From positions 4,464,001-4,528,000 of the forward strand of contig NZ_CP109598.1 in assembly GCF_036327775.1 (NCBI RefSeq): DNA of 64,000 nucleotides, in the 5' to 3' direction. Shown in pieces: positions 54,048 to 62,476 of the stretch (the stretch's first letter is position 1; each line of letters begins with the position of its first letter). Both the position numbers and the translations under genes were made by a program. The notes under the pieces are model-generated. The model made no database searches. It had not been told where the DNA came from and was given only the letters and a program-made list of their open reading frames with translations. This DNA comes from Streptomyces sp. NBC_01498. Its GTDB lineage: Bacteria; Actinomycetota; Actinomycetes; Streptomycetales; Streptomycetaceae.

Positions 54048-54389
54048 GTGGCCAGAGAGCACCTCCAGGTTAATCGATTCGGGTTTGCCGAATACGAAGA
54101 CATGATTGAGCTCGCCCATGGAGTAGATGCTCCAAGGGTGGTAGGAGTGTTGAGTTCGATCGTGGAGCTGGTTCTCGCAGGGGAAGACGACATGCTCGAT
54201 TCGCTATCGGATGGTGCGCAAGCAGATTTCGTAGTCCCCCTAGGAATGTGCGCGAGGATGCTTTCGAGTGGTGATTATTCGGCGCTGGAGCTGGTCTCTG
54301 CCGCCTGCACCGTGAGATATGCCGCCGAATCGCACATGTCTGAGTTCTCGGACAGCCTCGCGCAGATGTTGTCTCGGCTGCCACACTGA
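54048..54389 (+). CDS. Putative immunity protein 4
   Basis: GTG 54048 follows GAAGGTGG by 5 nt and lies 1 bp after the toxin 4 stop; GTG 54039 is an overlapping alternative. The 113-residue acidic helical protein (YEDMIELAHGVDAPRVVGVL, FVVPLGMCARMLSSGDYSAL) has no signal peptide and no recognised family. The role is inferred from position. Confidence 0.65.
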   Translation: MAREHLQVNRFGFAEYEDMIELAHGVDAPRVVGVLSSIVELVLAGEDDMLDSLSDGAQADFVVPLGMCARMLSSGDYSALELVSAACTVRYAAESHMSEFSDSLAQMLSRLPH

Positions 54390-54404
54390 GTGACGCTAGC
54401 GATC

Positions 54405-54449
54405 GCAAATATCAGCCCCGTCGAGCTGCGCTCGGCGGGGCTGATTTGC
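54405..54449 (+). terminator. Terminator of cassette 4
   Basis: GCAAATATCAGCCCCG and CGGGGCTGATTTGC pair, with CGAG/CTCG continuing the stem (one 2-nt bulge, one mismatch), 15 bp after immunity 4. TGACGGCA (54454) follows. Confidence 0.75.
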
Positions 54450-54518
54450 CGTTTGACGGCAGTAGTTGACGGCGACGGCGGCGGACACCAGCTGTCCGCC
54501 GCCGTCGCCGTACGTATG

Positions 54519-55075
54519 TCAGGGGTGGTCGAGGGCGCGGCCGAGGAGGTCGATGGCATCGCGCTGGAGGCGGAGTCGGACGTGGGCGTAGACGGTGGCG
54601 GTGACGCCGATGTGGGCGTGGCCGAGGAGTTCCTTGATCACGACGAGGTCGACGCCCTGTTCCAAGAGCAGGGTGGCAGTCGAGTGGCGGAGGTCGTGGA
54701 ATCGGTGGCGAAGGCCGGCCTTGCGGAGGAGCGTGGTGAAGGTCCGCGTGAGGTTGGTCGGGTCGATCGCTCTTCCCTGCGGCGTGGTGAACACGTACCC
54801 GTTGTGCTGCCACTCGATGCCTGCCGTGTGCCGTTCACGCCGCTGCTCCTCGTGGTGGTGCTTGAGCGACTGGAGATAGCGGGCGGGAAGGGCGATGCGG
54901 CGCTCGGAGGCCCGGGTCTTGGTGGGCAACGTGGTGAGTCCGCCCGTGTTGGTGCGCTGCAAGGTGCGGCGGATGGCAGCGGTGCCCCGGTCGAGGTTGA
55001 GGTCTTCCCAGCGGAGACCGAGGAGTTCGCCCTTGCGCAGCCCGGTGTGGTGAGCGAGTTCGAACAGGGCGAGCC
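54519..55075 (-). pseudogene. Tyrosine integrase remnant of element 4
   Basis: The catalytic half of an integrase very close to integrase 1 is preserved in one frame: LALFELAHHTGLRKGELLGL, AAIRRTLQRTNTGGLTTLPTK (parts), HRFHDLRHSTATLLLEQGVD and LGHAHIGVTATVYAH, ending ALDHP. The ~200 N-terminal residues are missing, and similarity stops near 55075. One residue is lost before HDLRH (LRHRFHD against LRRIRFHD). No core or arm follows, so the outer end of this element is gone. Confidence 0.85.
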
Positions 55076-55302
55076 TCCTGCTGACTTGGAGTGGTGCATG
55101 GCCTTCGGGGTTGGAAGGTGGGGCCGGCTGAAGTAGGTGTAGCCGCGCCGAGGGGAGACTCCAAGCCTCCCCGGCGGTGCGGGCACCCGCTGCGCTCTCT
55201 TCGCGACAGAGAGGCACAACAGCCGCCCAAAAGCGCAGAGACCTTCCTATACTTCGCTGAAGGGGACAGCGGCGTGACGGCCGCGACCGACGGGGTGGGG
55301 GG
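55076..55302. other. Outer scar of the array
   Basis: In this 227-bp stretch no core, arm repeat or gene was found. It marks the return from mobile DNA to chromosome before the membrane-protein gene, whose promoter should lie here (TATACTTC at about 55250 is a possible -10 without a clear -35). Confidence 0.5.
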
Positions 55303-57240
55303 ATGCGCACCGTGCGATCACGTGTGCCCGTGACGGATGTGGAGCCGCGGCCGGCCGAGGTCAGGGCCGATACGGAGACCGCCGACAGCCCGCCAGCACC
55401 GTCCCGGCGCACCCTGCCGCCCCCATTACGCCCGCAACTCCTTCTCTCCTGGCTGCCGTTGGCGGCGGCGGCCGTTCTCTGGGTCTACGCCCTGCCGCGT
55501 ATCGGCTTCCGGTCCATGGGCGACTACGGGCTCCTCGACCGGTTCCCCGTCGCGTACTACGCCGCCCTCGCGCTGCTCACCTGCGGGTTTCTGGTCGCGC
55601 TGCGCCGTGCCGGGACCGCGCCCTGGTGGCCCGCCGCGTACTGCGTGGCGCTGCTTGTCGCGTTGAAGGCCCCGCCCGCCGTGCTGTACGGGGCCGTGCG
55701 GTACCCGTGGGCGTCGAAGCACGACGCCGTCGTCAACCAGATGCTGCTCGGCGGTGAACTGCGGCCGTACACCACGCAGTCGGGCAACATGTCCGCCTAC
55801 GACCAGTGGCCCGGGTTCTTCACCCTTGTCGGCGGACTGGTGCGCGCCTTCGGTGTGGAGAGCGCGGCCGTGTTCCTCAACTGGGCGCCGATCGCACTCG
55901 GTCTGCTGATGATGCCGGTGCTGGTACTGCTCTACCGCACCTTCACCGAGGACTGGCGGCTGGTGTGGACCGCCGTCTGGATCTTTCAGCTCGCCAACTG
56001 GGTCGGGCAGGACTATCTGGCGCCGCAGGGCTTCGCGTTCCTGCTGCATCTGTCCGTACTCGCCGTCGTCATGCGGCACTTCGTGCGGCCCGGATCGGCC
56101 GGACGGTTGCGCGACCGGTCGTACCTCGACCCGGCGTCCGCCGCCGTGCCGCCGCCGACCGGGACCCGGCAGCGGGCCGTCGGTGTCGCCGTTCTCGCGC
56201 CGCTGATCCTGGCCATCAACGCGTCGCACCAGCTCACACCCGTGATGCTCTGCGTTTCGCTGTTCGCCCTGACCCTCACCCGCCGCTACCGCAACTACGG
56301 TCTGCTGGCGGTCGCCGGGCTGATCATGCTGGTGTGGGACCTGACGATGGGACGCCCGCTCTTCCTGGAGACCCTGGGCACCCTGCGCGACTCGCTCGGT
56401 CAGCTGACCCAGAACTCCCGGGCCGGATACGCCGGTGAACTCACCGGCCCCGGCCCCGAACTGGCCGGTCTCGCCAATGTGTTGATGGTCCTCGTCGTCG
56501 CCGCGCTCGCGGGCACCGCGCTGCTTCTGCGACGCAGACTGATCCATGCCGCGCTGCCGCTGCTGCTCGTCTCCCTCGCCCCGGTCCCGCTGTTCGTCGT
56601 CAACGACTACGGCGGCGAAATGCTGTTCCGCGTCTACCTGTTCGGGCTTCCCGGCGCCGCGTTCTTCGCCGCCGCGACCCTCGTGCCCGCCGCCGGAGGC
56701 GCCTGGCGGCCGGCCCGCAGACGGGCGCGGGCGTTCACGCTGCACGCCGTGCTGCCGGTGGCGCTGCTCGTCCTGCTGGCCGGCTTCCTGCCGTCGTACT
56801 ACGGCAAGGAGAAGATGTACTACACCCCGCCCGCCGAGACGGCGCTGGTCACCCGTGCGATCGACCGGGCGCCGGACGGCGCGCTGCTCCTCGCCACCAC
56901 CGGCTCGTTCCCGGGGGCGCTGCACCGCTACGACCGGGTCGAGCACTGGTTCTTCGCCGAGCAGGAACTCCCCGAGAACGAGAGGATGCTGGCGGATCCC
57001 GCGAGGTATCTGGCGGACGGCATCCCGCCCGGCACCGCCGCGTACGTGGTCCTCACCCGTACGCAGGACATCTACGCGGCGGGTGAGGGTCTCCTGCCCC
57101 CGGGCGGCTTCGACGTCCTGCGCCAACGCCTCACCGCCTCACCGCTGTTCGGGGTCGTGGAGCGACACCCGTACGGCATCGTCCTGGAGTACCGGCCGGA
57201 CACCCGGACCACCGACGCACCCGGAGGCGCACGCCCATGA
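55303..57240 (+). CDS. Large polytopic membrane protein, glycosyltransferase-like
   Basis: The 645-residue protein has about 12 hydrophobic segments (LLLSWLPLAAAAVLWVYAL, FPVAYYAALALLTCGFLVAL, VLVVAALAGTALLLRR and others) and a C-terminal soluble part of ~130 residues (YYTPPAETALVTRAIDRAPD, HWFFAEQELPENERML, AAYVVLTRTQDIYAAGEG). The build suits a GT-C-type or O-antigen-processing membrane protein, but no catalytic motif is certain. The stop overlaps the next ATG by 4 bp, and a GH26-like protein follows, so a role in a surface polysaccharide is likely. Confidence 0.75.
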   Translation: MRTVRSRVPVTDVEPRPAEVRADTETADSPPAPSRRTLPPPLRPQLLLSWLPLAAAAVLWVYALPRIGFRSMGDYGLLDRFPVAYYAALALLTCGFLVALRRAGTAPWWPAAYCVALLVALKAPPAVLYGAVRYPWASKHDAVVNQMLLGGELRPYTTQSGNMSAYDQWPGFFTLVGGLVRAFGVESAAVFLNWAPIALGLLMMPVLVLLYRTFTEDWRLVWTAVWIFQLANWVGQDYLAPQGFAFLLHLSVLAVVMRHFVRPGSAGRLRDRSYLDPASAAVPPPTGTRQRAVGVAVLAPLILAINASHQLTPVMLCVSLFALTLTRRYRNYGLLAVAGLIMLVWDLTMGRPLFLETLGTLRDSLGQLTQNSRAGYAGELTGPGPELAGLANVLMVLVVAALAGTALLLRRRLIHAALPLLLVSLAPVPLFVVNDYGGEMLFRVYLFGLPGAAFFAAATLVPAAGGAWRPARRRARAFTLHAVLPVALLVLLAGFLPSYYGKEKMYYTPPAETALVTRAIDRAPDGALLLATTGSFPGALHRYDRVEHWFFAEQELPENERMLADPARYLADGIPPGTAAYVVLTRTQDIYAAGEGLLPPGGFDVLRQRLTASPLFGVVERHPYGIVLEYRPDTRTTDAPGGARP

Positions 57241-57635
57241 CGGTCGATCAGTTACGGCTCCGAGTACCGCTGGCCCTGGCCGGCTGGGGCGCGCTCGCCG
57301 CGACCGCGCTGCCCGGTGGTTCCCCACTGCGCTGGGCCCCGGTGGTGCTGTTCGTCTGTTTCGGACCCGGCCTCGCGCTCCTCCATCCGCAGGGCGGCAA
57401 ACTGCGCCCCGCCGCCCGTATCGAGGCCGTCGCCCTCGCCGCGCCGCTCAGCCTCTCGCTCGCGGTCACCGTCAGCACCGCGCTGTTTCTGCTCAACGGG
57501 TTCTCCGCGACGGCCTTCCTGGCGGTCCTCGCCGCCGTCACGACCGTCGCCGCCGCCCTGCCGGGACTGCCGCTGCCCGCCGCGACGCGCGGGGCGGCCC
57601 GCGCGAGGACCCCCGACACCGGGCGGGGCCGTTGA
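57237..57635 (+). CDS. Small membrane protein, 132 residues
   Basis: ATG 57237 overlaps the previous stop (ATGA). Four hydrophobic stretches are visible (VPLALAGWGALAATAL, WAPVVLFVCFGPGLALL, AVALAAPLSLSLAVTVSTALF, FLAVLAAVTTVAAAL). No family is recognised. It is coupled on both sides in a three-gene operon. Confidence 0.7.
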   Translation: MTVDQLRLRVPLALAGWGALAATALPGGSPLRWAPVVLFVCFGPGLALLHPQGGKLRPAARIEAVALAAPLSLSLAVTVSTALFLLNGFSATAFLAVLAAVTTVAAALPGLPLPAATRGAARARTPDTGRGR

Positions 57636-58729
57636 CGGCGTCCGACGGCCGGGGCGGGAAGTGGGCGTACACCCCCGTCGTGCTGGCCGCCGTCGCGCTG
57701 CTCCTCGCCGGGATCGGCATCTGGGCCACCGAGGCGGACGGGCCGGGGGACGACTGCGCGGCGACCGCGCGGCTGGAGCCGCCGTGCGGGGCGTGGTGGG
57801 GCGCGTACGTCCCGTACGACGAGGACGGCCCGGCGGAGGGCTCGCTGACCAGGGCCGTGTACGCGTTCGAGAAGAAGATCGGCCGCAGGCTCGACCTCGT
57901 CTACAACTACCACGACATGTCGAACACGGAACTCGACGGCCAACTGCTCACCCCCGACGAGCGGGAGCTGGGTGAGGACCGGATGCTGATGCTGGCCTGG
58001 GAGTCCACGGTCTGGCGCGAGAAGCACCACGAGAACTGGACCGAGGACCAGCTGGGCTGGGCCGGCCTCGCCTCCGGCCGCTACGACGAGAAGATCGTCG
58101 ACCCGCAGGCGCGCCGTATCAAGGAGTACGGCGAGAGGCACGGCAAGCGGATCTTCCTCTCCTTCGACCAGGAGGTCGACGCCCGGATCGAGGAGGGCGC
58201 GGGCACCCCGGCGCAGTACGTCGCCGCCTACCGCCATCTCCACGACCGCTTCCGGGAGTTGGGAGTGGACAACGTGGTGTGGGTGTGGACGGTCTCCGGC
58301 TTTCTCGGCAGCGCGGACGAGATGAAGGCGCTGTATCCGGGCGACGCGTACGTCGACTGGATCGGCATGGACCAGTACAACTACTTCCTCTGCCACGGCA
58401 CCACCGACTGGAAGGACTTCGAGAGCAGCCAGCGCCCCACCTACGACTGGCTGCGGGCCCACGTCTCGGACGAGAAGCCGCTGATGCTCGCCGAGTTCGG
58501 CACGGTCCCGGATCCGGCGGACCCGGAACGGCAGCGCGACTGGTACGCCCGTATCCCCTACACGGTGCGCACGATGCCGGAGGTGAGGGCGCTGGTGCAG
58601 TGGAACCGGCCGGTGCCGGGGAAGTACTGCGACCTGACGGTCAACGAGGGCCCGGGGCTGGCCGGTTACCGCGAGGCGGGCCGGGACGGCTACTTCCGCC
58701 AGCCGCCGCCGGGACAGCCGCCGGGGTGA
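57632..58729 (+). CDS. Membrane-anchored GH26-like glycoside hydrolase
   Basis: The TTG start at 57632 overlaps the previous stop (TTGA). One N-terminal membrane segment (YTPVVLAAVALLLAGIGIWA) anchors a GH26-like domain: PPCGAWWGAYVPYDEDG, IFLSFDQEVDARI (candidate acid/base Glu), VVWVWTVSGF, YPGDAYVDWIGMDQYNYF and LMLAEFGTVPDP (candidate nucleophile Glu). GH26 enzymes are mostly beta-mannanases; here the operon suggests processing of the cell's own polysaccharide outside the membrane. It converges with the serine hydrolase gene. Confidence 0.85.
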   Translation: MTASDGRGGKWAYTPVVLAAVALLLAGIGIWATEADGPGDDCAATARLEPPCGAWWGAYVPYDEDGPAEGSLTRAVYAFEKKIGRRLDLVYNYHDMSNTELDGQLLTPDERELGEDRMLMLAWESTVWREKHHENWTEDQLGWAGLASGRYDEKIVDPQARRIKEYGERHGKRIFLSFDQEVDARIEEGAGTPAQYVAAYRHLHDRFRELGVDNVVWVWTVSGFLGSADEMKALYPGDAYVDWIGMDQYNYFLCHGTTDWKDFESSQRPTYDWLRAHVSDEKPLMLAEFGTVPDPADPERQRDWYARIPYTVRTMPEVRALVQWNRPVPGKYCDLTVNEGPGLAGYREAGRDGYFRQPPPGQPPG

Positions 58730-58732
58730 GCC

Positions 58733-59788
58733 TCACGCGCCGAACAGCACCCCGTGCGCCGTCGGCACGAACGCGTCCGCGCGCCGGAACCGCCGGGTCG
58801 CCACCGCCGCCACCGCCGTTCCCGTCCCCGGGCAGAACCCGAGGAACGCCTGCTGCCCGCTCGTCGCCCCGCAGTGGACGTACGCCGGACCCTCGGCGGT
58901 CTGGTGCTGGAACCAGGTCAGGGTGTGCGTGTGCGCCTTGCCGAGGCCGCGCCGCAGGACGGGGCGGCGCACCGCGCGCAGCGCGTCCGCGAGCGCCGGG
59001 GTGCGCTCCGGCCGCAGATGCGCCTCCAGGAAGGTCAGCAGATCGTGCGGGGTGGCCCGGACCCCGCCCGCCGTCACGAAGCCGCCCATGAGCAGCGGGG
59101 GGACCTCTCTCTCGCCGTCCGCCGCGTGCCCGACGGCGTCGGTGGCGGGGCCGGCGGGGCTCGTCGACGTGGCGGACAGGCCGAGCGGCGCCAGGACTTG
59201 TTCCTCCAGGAGCGCGTCCCAGCCCGTGCGGGTGGCGGCGGAGAGGGCGTGCCCGAGCACGGAGACACCGAAGTTGGAGTAGCGCCAGCGGGTGCCCGGC
59301 CGGTGGTGCGGGCGCGCGCGCAGGAACGCGTCGACCACGCGGTGCGCGGGATATCCGGCGAACGGGTTGGTCGACCAGCGCGACAGCGCCTGCGGGTAGA
59401 AGTCCCAGGGCAGCGGGGGCAGTCCGGACGTGTGGGTGATCAGATGGCGCAGGGTGATCGGCGCGACGGACGGTGGCGGTTCGGGCCCGAGGCAGGCGGC
59501 GGCGGAGTCGTCGTACGCGAGCCGGCCGGTCCCCGCGAGGTGGGCCAGCAGCAGACCGGCGTACGGCTTGGACGCGGAGCCGATCTCGTAGCGCAGCCCC
59601 TCCGCGCCGGGCGAGGCGCGCAGGGTGCGGTGCCCCTGCACGGACATGGCGAACACGACGTCCGGGGCGTCGACCGCGCGCACGGCCGCGTCGAGGCGGT
59701 CGTGCGGCGTACCGGCGAGGGCCGCGCGCGCGACCTGGGCGACGCCCCGGGTGCCGCCCGCCGCCGGTTCCTGTTCCGGTCCGGTCAT
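58733..59788 (-). CDS. Serine hydrolase of beta-lactamase/class C family
   Basis: The 351-residue protein has the SxxK motif in EIGSASKPYAGLLLAHL, the YxN motif RYSNFGVSVLG, and a C-terminal HCGATSGQQAF in the place of KTG. ITLRHLITHTSGLP is typical of this family, which includes esterases, DD-peptidases and peptide-processing enzymes. No signal peptide is seen, so a cytoplasmic role such as peptide processing is plausible. It is the last gene of a coupled operon (ATGA overlap with the gene before). Confidence 0.9.
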   Translation of the reverse strand: MTGPEQEPAAGGTRGVAQVARAALAGTPHDRLDAAVRAVDAPDVVFAMSVQGHRTLRASPGAEGLRYEIGSASKPYAGLLLAHLAGTGRLAYDDSAAACLGPEPPPSVAPITLRHLITHTSGLPPLPWDFYPQALSRWSTNPFAGYPAHRVVDAFLRARPHHRPGTRWRYSNFGVSVLGHALSAATRTGWDALLEEQVLAPLGLSATSTSPAGPATDAVGHAADGEREVPPLLMGGFVTAGGVRATPHDLLTFLEAHLRPERTPALADALRAVRRPVLRRGLGKAHTHTLTWFQHQTAEGPAYVHCGATSGQQAFLGFCPGTGTAVAAVATRRFRRADAFVPTAHGVLFGA

Positions 59789-60789
59789 GACGCCACGGGC
59801 TCCGCCAGGAGCGACAAGGAGCGTGAGGTGGCCAGGACGGAGGCGAGGGCGGCGGCCAGCGTCGGGTGGTAGACGAGGTCGAACACCTCGTCCCCGGTGC
59901 CCTCCGGCATCGCGCCCGCCGTCGGCACCGCGCCGTCGGGCTGCTGCGCGGCGGCGAGCCCGCGCCAGGCCCGCACGTCGAGGGTCGGTTCGGGCAGACA
60001 GGCGTCCACGACGAGCAGTTCGGCGAGCAGGTCCCAGCGCCCCAGGTCCAGCCAGTCGTCCAGCCAGACCGGCAGCCACAGGGCGAGATACCCGGCGATG
60101 TCCGCCGGCAGTCCGGCCGGACGCTGGCCCCAGTCGGTGAGATGGAAGACCGTGTGGGTGATGTCGTAGCCGATGTGCCCCTCCACCGTCCACGGTTCGG
60201 GGGTGCGGGCGAGCCAGGTGCGCGCGGTGGCCTCGGGGACCGGGGTGCTGGGCGCGAGCCCGAAGCGCCGCTCGTACGCGGAGATGCCCAGCCGCCGCAT
60301 GGGCAGCACCTCCAGGGCGGCCCAGCTGCCGAGCCGGTGGTTGAGACGGACGGCCCGCTCGGTCTCCGGTTCCTGGTAGCCCAGTTCCTTGAAGGGCAGA
60401 TAGACCTCGAAGGGGATGGGGGACAGCGGTTCCAGCCGCTGGCCGCGAGCCAGTGAACGCCCCCCGTCGAGGGCCTCGCGCCACAGGTGGTCCATCAGCC
60501 CGCGTGCGAGAGACGCCTGGCGCGAGCCCGCCACACCCTCCCGGAAGAGGATCTCGCAGATCATGGCGGCTTCGCCGATCGGCTTGAAGCGTTCCAGGAA
60601 GCCGATCTCCGGATCGACGTCGGGTTCGAGCCGGAAGCCCGCGCGGTGGGTGTGCAGCCACTCCATGGCCTGCGCGCCGACCTGGTGGATCAGCCGCGTG
60701 TGCGCGGGGTCCGTGGCGTCGGTGCCGGTCGTTCCGCCGGTGCCCGCGCCGTCCGCGCTGCCCGTTCCGTCGGTGTGGTCGGTGGTCAT
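59785..60789 (-). CDS. DUF6895-type protein A, 334 residues
   Basis: It aligns by eye with its neighbour at 60786-61775: LEPDVDPEIGFLERFKPIGE / LPDDVLAPYANVNRTLKPLGE, FEVYLPFKELGYQEPETE / LEIYAPFASAGLRHPGFE, and the conserved GHIGYDITHTVFHLTDWG / GYGLTHVVFHLTDWGN. The T-H-x-V-F-H-L-T-D-W-G block, with two His and an Asp, may be a functional site. The protein is cytoplasmic, mostly helical, and of unknown function. A disordered Thr/Gly/Asp N-terminus is present. Both ends overlap neighbours by 4 bp. The DUF number is from memory. Confidence 0.7.
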   Translation of the reverse strand: MTTDHTDGTGSADGAGTGGTTGTDATDPAHTRLIHQVGAQAMEWLHTHRAGFRLEPDVDPEIGFLERFKPIGEAAMICEILFREGVAGSRQASLARGLMDHLWREALDGGRSLARGQRLEPLSPIPFEVYLPFKELGYQEPETERAVRLNHRLGSWAALEVLPMRRLGISAYERRFGLAPSTPVPEATARTWLARTPEPWTVEGHIGYDITHTVFHLTDWGQRPAGLPADIAGYLALWLPVWLDDWLDLGRWDLLAELLVVDACLPEPTLDVRAWRGLAAAQQPDGAVPTAGAMPEGTGDEVFDLVYHPTLAAALASVLATSRSLSLLAEPVAS

Positions 60790-61775
60790 GCGGCGCCTCC
60801 GGGTACGGCGGCCAGACGGACATCGGACAGCGTGGCGCCGAACGCGCCCACCAGCGTGGAGTGGTAGCAGTTCGCGAAGTCCCTCGGGGGCTCGTCCGGA
60901 CGCCCGGAACCGATCTCCGGGAAACCGCCCGCCGCGTCCTGGACCGCGGCGATCCGCGCCCAGGCGGCCTCAACGGTGTCCGCCAGCCCGCTATATGACG
61001 GCGCGTCAGGAACGCACGCGGCGACGGCGAGCAGTTCGCAGCTCAGGTCCCACTGCTCCGCCTCCAGACAGGTGTCCACCCACGCGGGCAGCCACGCCGC
61101 CAGATAACGGCCCAGTTCGGCGGGCATCCGCTGCGGGGCGTTGCCCCAGTCGGTGAGATGGAAGACGACGTGCGTCAGCCCGTAGCCGGCCGTCCGCTCG
61201 AAGGTCCACGGCTCCGGCAGACCGCCCAGCCAGGTCCGGGCGTACGCCTCCGACCACTGCCCGTACGGCGGAAGACCCACCCGCCGCTCGGAGTTGAGCA
61301 CCCCGAGGCGACGGTTCGGCTCCTGCTCGATCCGCGCCCAGCCGCGCGTACCGCTCACCGTCGCCGCCACCTCCTCGAAGCCCGGGTGCCGCAGACCCGC
61401 CGACGCGAAGGGCGCGTAGATCTCCAGCGGGTACGTCGTGAAGGGCTCGCCCCGCTGGAGATCCAGGAAGAGTTGCCCCCGCCCGGTCTGCTCCCACGCG
61501 AAGTCCAGCAGCGCCGAGGCGCGCCGGAGCCGCTCCGATCCGGGGGCGCTGCGCTCCCGGATCGAGAAGGAGAGCTGGGCCAGTTCGCCGAGCGGCTTGA
61601 GGGTCCGGTTGACGTTCGCGTACGGGGCCAGCACGTCGTCCGGCAGCCGGAAGGAGACCCGGTGGACGTCCACCCACTCCAGGGTGGTCCGTGAGACCCG
61701 GGACGCCCAGGACTCGCCCGGCGTCCGCGCCGGGACCGACCACTCGCGCGGCTCGGCGGTCCGGGGCGTGCTCAT
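60786..61775 (-). CDS. DUF6895-type protein B, 329 residues
   Basis: A paralogue of the previous protein with the block GYGLTHVVFHLTDWGNAPQ, GELAQLSFSIRER and WLPAWVDTCLEAEQWDL. ATG 61775 overlaps the 230-residue gene stop. The tandem pair suggests a heterodimer or consecutive steps on one substrate (inference). Confidence 0.7.
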   Translation of the reverse strand: MSTPRTAEPREWSVPARTPGESWASRVSRTTLEWVDVHRVSFRLPDDVLAPYANVNRTLKPLGELAQLSFSIRERSAPGSERLRRASALLDFAWEQTGRGQLFLDLQRGEPFTTYPLEIYAPFASAGLRHPGFEEVAATVSGTRGWARIEQEPNRRLGVLNSERRVGLPPYGQWSEAYARTWLGGLPEPWTFERTAGYGLTHVVFHLTDWGNAPQRMPAELGRYLAAWLPAWVDTCLEAEQWDLSCELLAVAACVPDAPSYSGLADTVEAAWARIAAVQDAAGGFPEIGSGRPDEPPRDFANCYHSTLVGAFGATLSDVRLAAVPGGAA

Positions 61776-62464
61776 GCCCCGACCTCGGCGCGGATGTGGC
61801 GTGCCGCGTGCAGATGCAGGCCGACCCGCGCGTCCGCCCCGGCCATCTGCCCGACGAACGCGAGCCCCGCCTCCAGCCCCAGCGTCTCGGGCACCCCCTC
61901 GACGACGGTCAGCCAGCGCCCCGCGCCGGCCGCCTGGAGCCAGTCCCGCCGGCGTACGGCGCGTACGAAGCCCCGCGCCACGTCCACCGGCCGGCGGGCG
62001 ACGGCCCGTGCCACCGCCGAGTCGGCGCCGGGTACGGCCAGCGCCCCGAGCAGGGACAACTGGTGGGTCAGCCGGGGCCACTCCAGGCTGTCCAGCCATG
62101 TCGCGTCGGGCCCGGCGCCCGCTTTGGCGGCGGGCCCGTCGAGCCGGTGCAGGGTCTGGGTCATCGCCCAGTGGCTCCAGACCGTCGTCTCGGACGACGA
62201 GGCGCCGGGGGTGAAGGCGTGGACGGCGCGCTGGAAGACCGCGAGGTCGTCCGGGAGCGGCCGGCGGCGCGCGAGCACGCTGGGCAGCAGGAGGTCGGCG
62301 CCCAGCACGCGCACCGCCGCCAGGCCGAGCCGGTCGTCCGCGAGGGTGGCGACGGTGCCCCCCACCACAGAGGAATGGCCTCCGTCCCGAAGGACGGAGA
62401 CCACCTCTGAAGCAAGGTCGTGCACCACACCCGCCAGGCGGGGAGGGGTACCTGACTGCTTCAT
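61772..62464 (-). CDS. Unknown protein of the peptide operon, 230 residues
   Basis: ATG 62464 follows GGGAGAG. The protein is Ala/Leu-rich and helical (LASEVVSVLRDGGHSSVVGG, LLPSVLARRRPLPDDLAVFQ, LTHQLSLLGALAVPGADSAV) with the C-terminal HLHAARHIRAEVGA. No motif is recognised. It starts 12 bp after the 59-residue peptide gene, so the two are probably co-translated and may act together. Confidence 0.65.
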   Translation of the reverse strand: MKQSGTPPRLAGVVHDLASEVVSVLRDGGHSSVVGGTVATLADDRLGLAAVRVLGADLLLPSVLARRRPLPDDLAVFQRAVHAFTPGASSSETTVWSHWAMTQTLHRLDGPAAKAGAGPDATWLDSLEWPRLTHQLSLLGALAVPGADSAVARAVARRPVDVARGFVRAVRRRDWLQAAGAGRWLTVVEGVPETLGLEAGLAFVGQMAGADARVGLHLHAARHIRAEVGA

Positions 62465-62476
62465 TCGACTCTCCCG

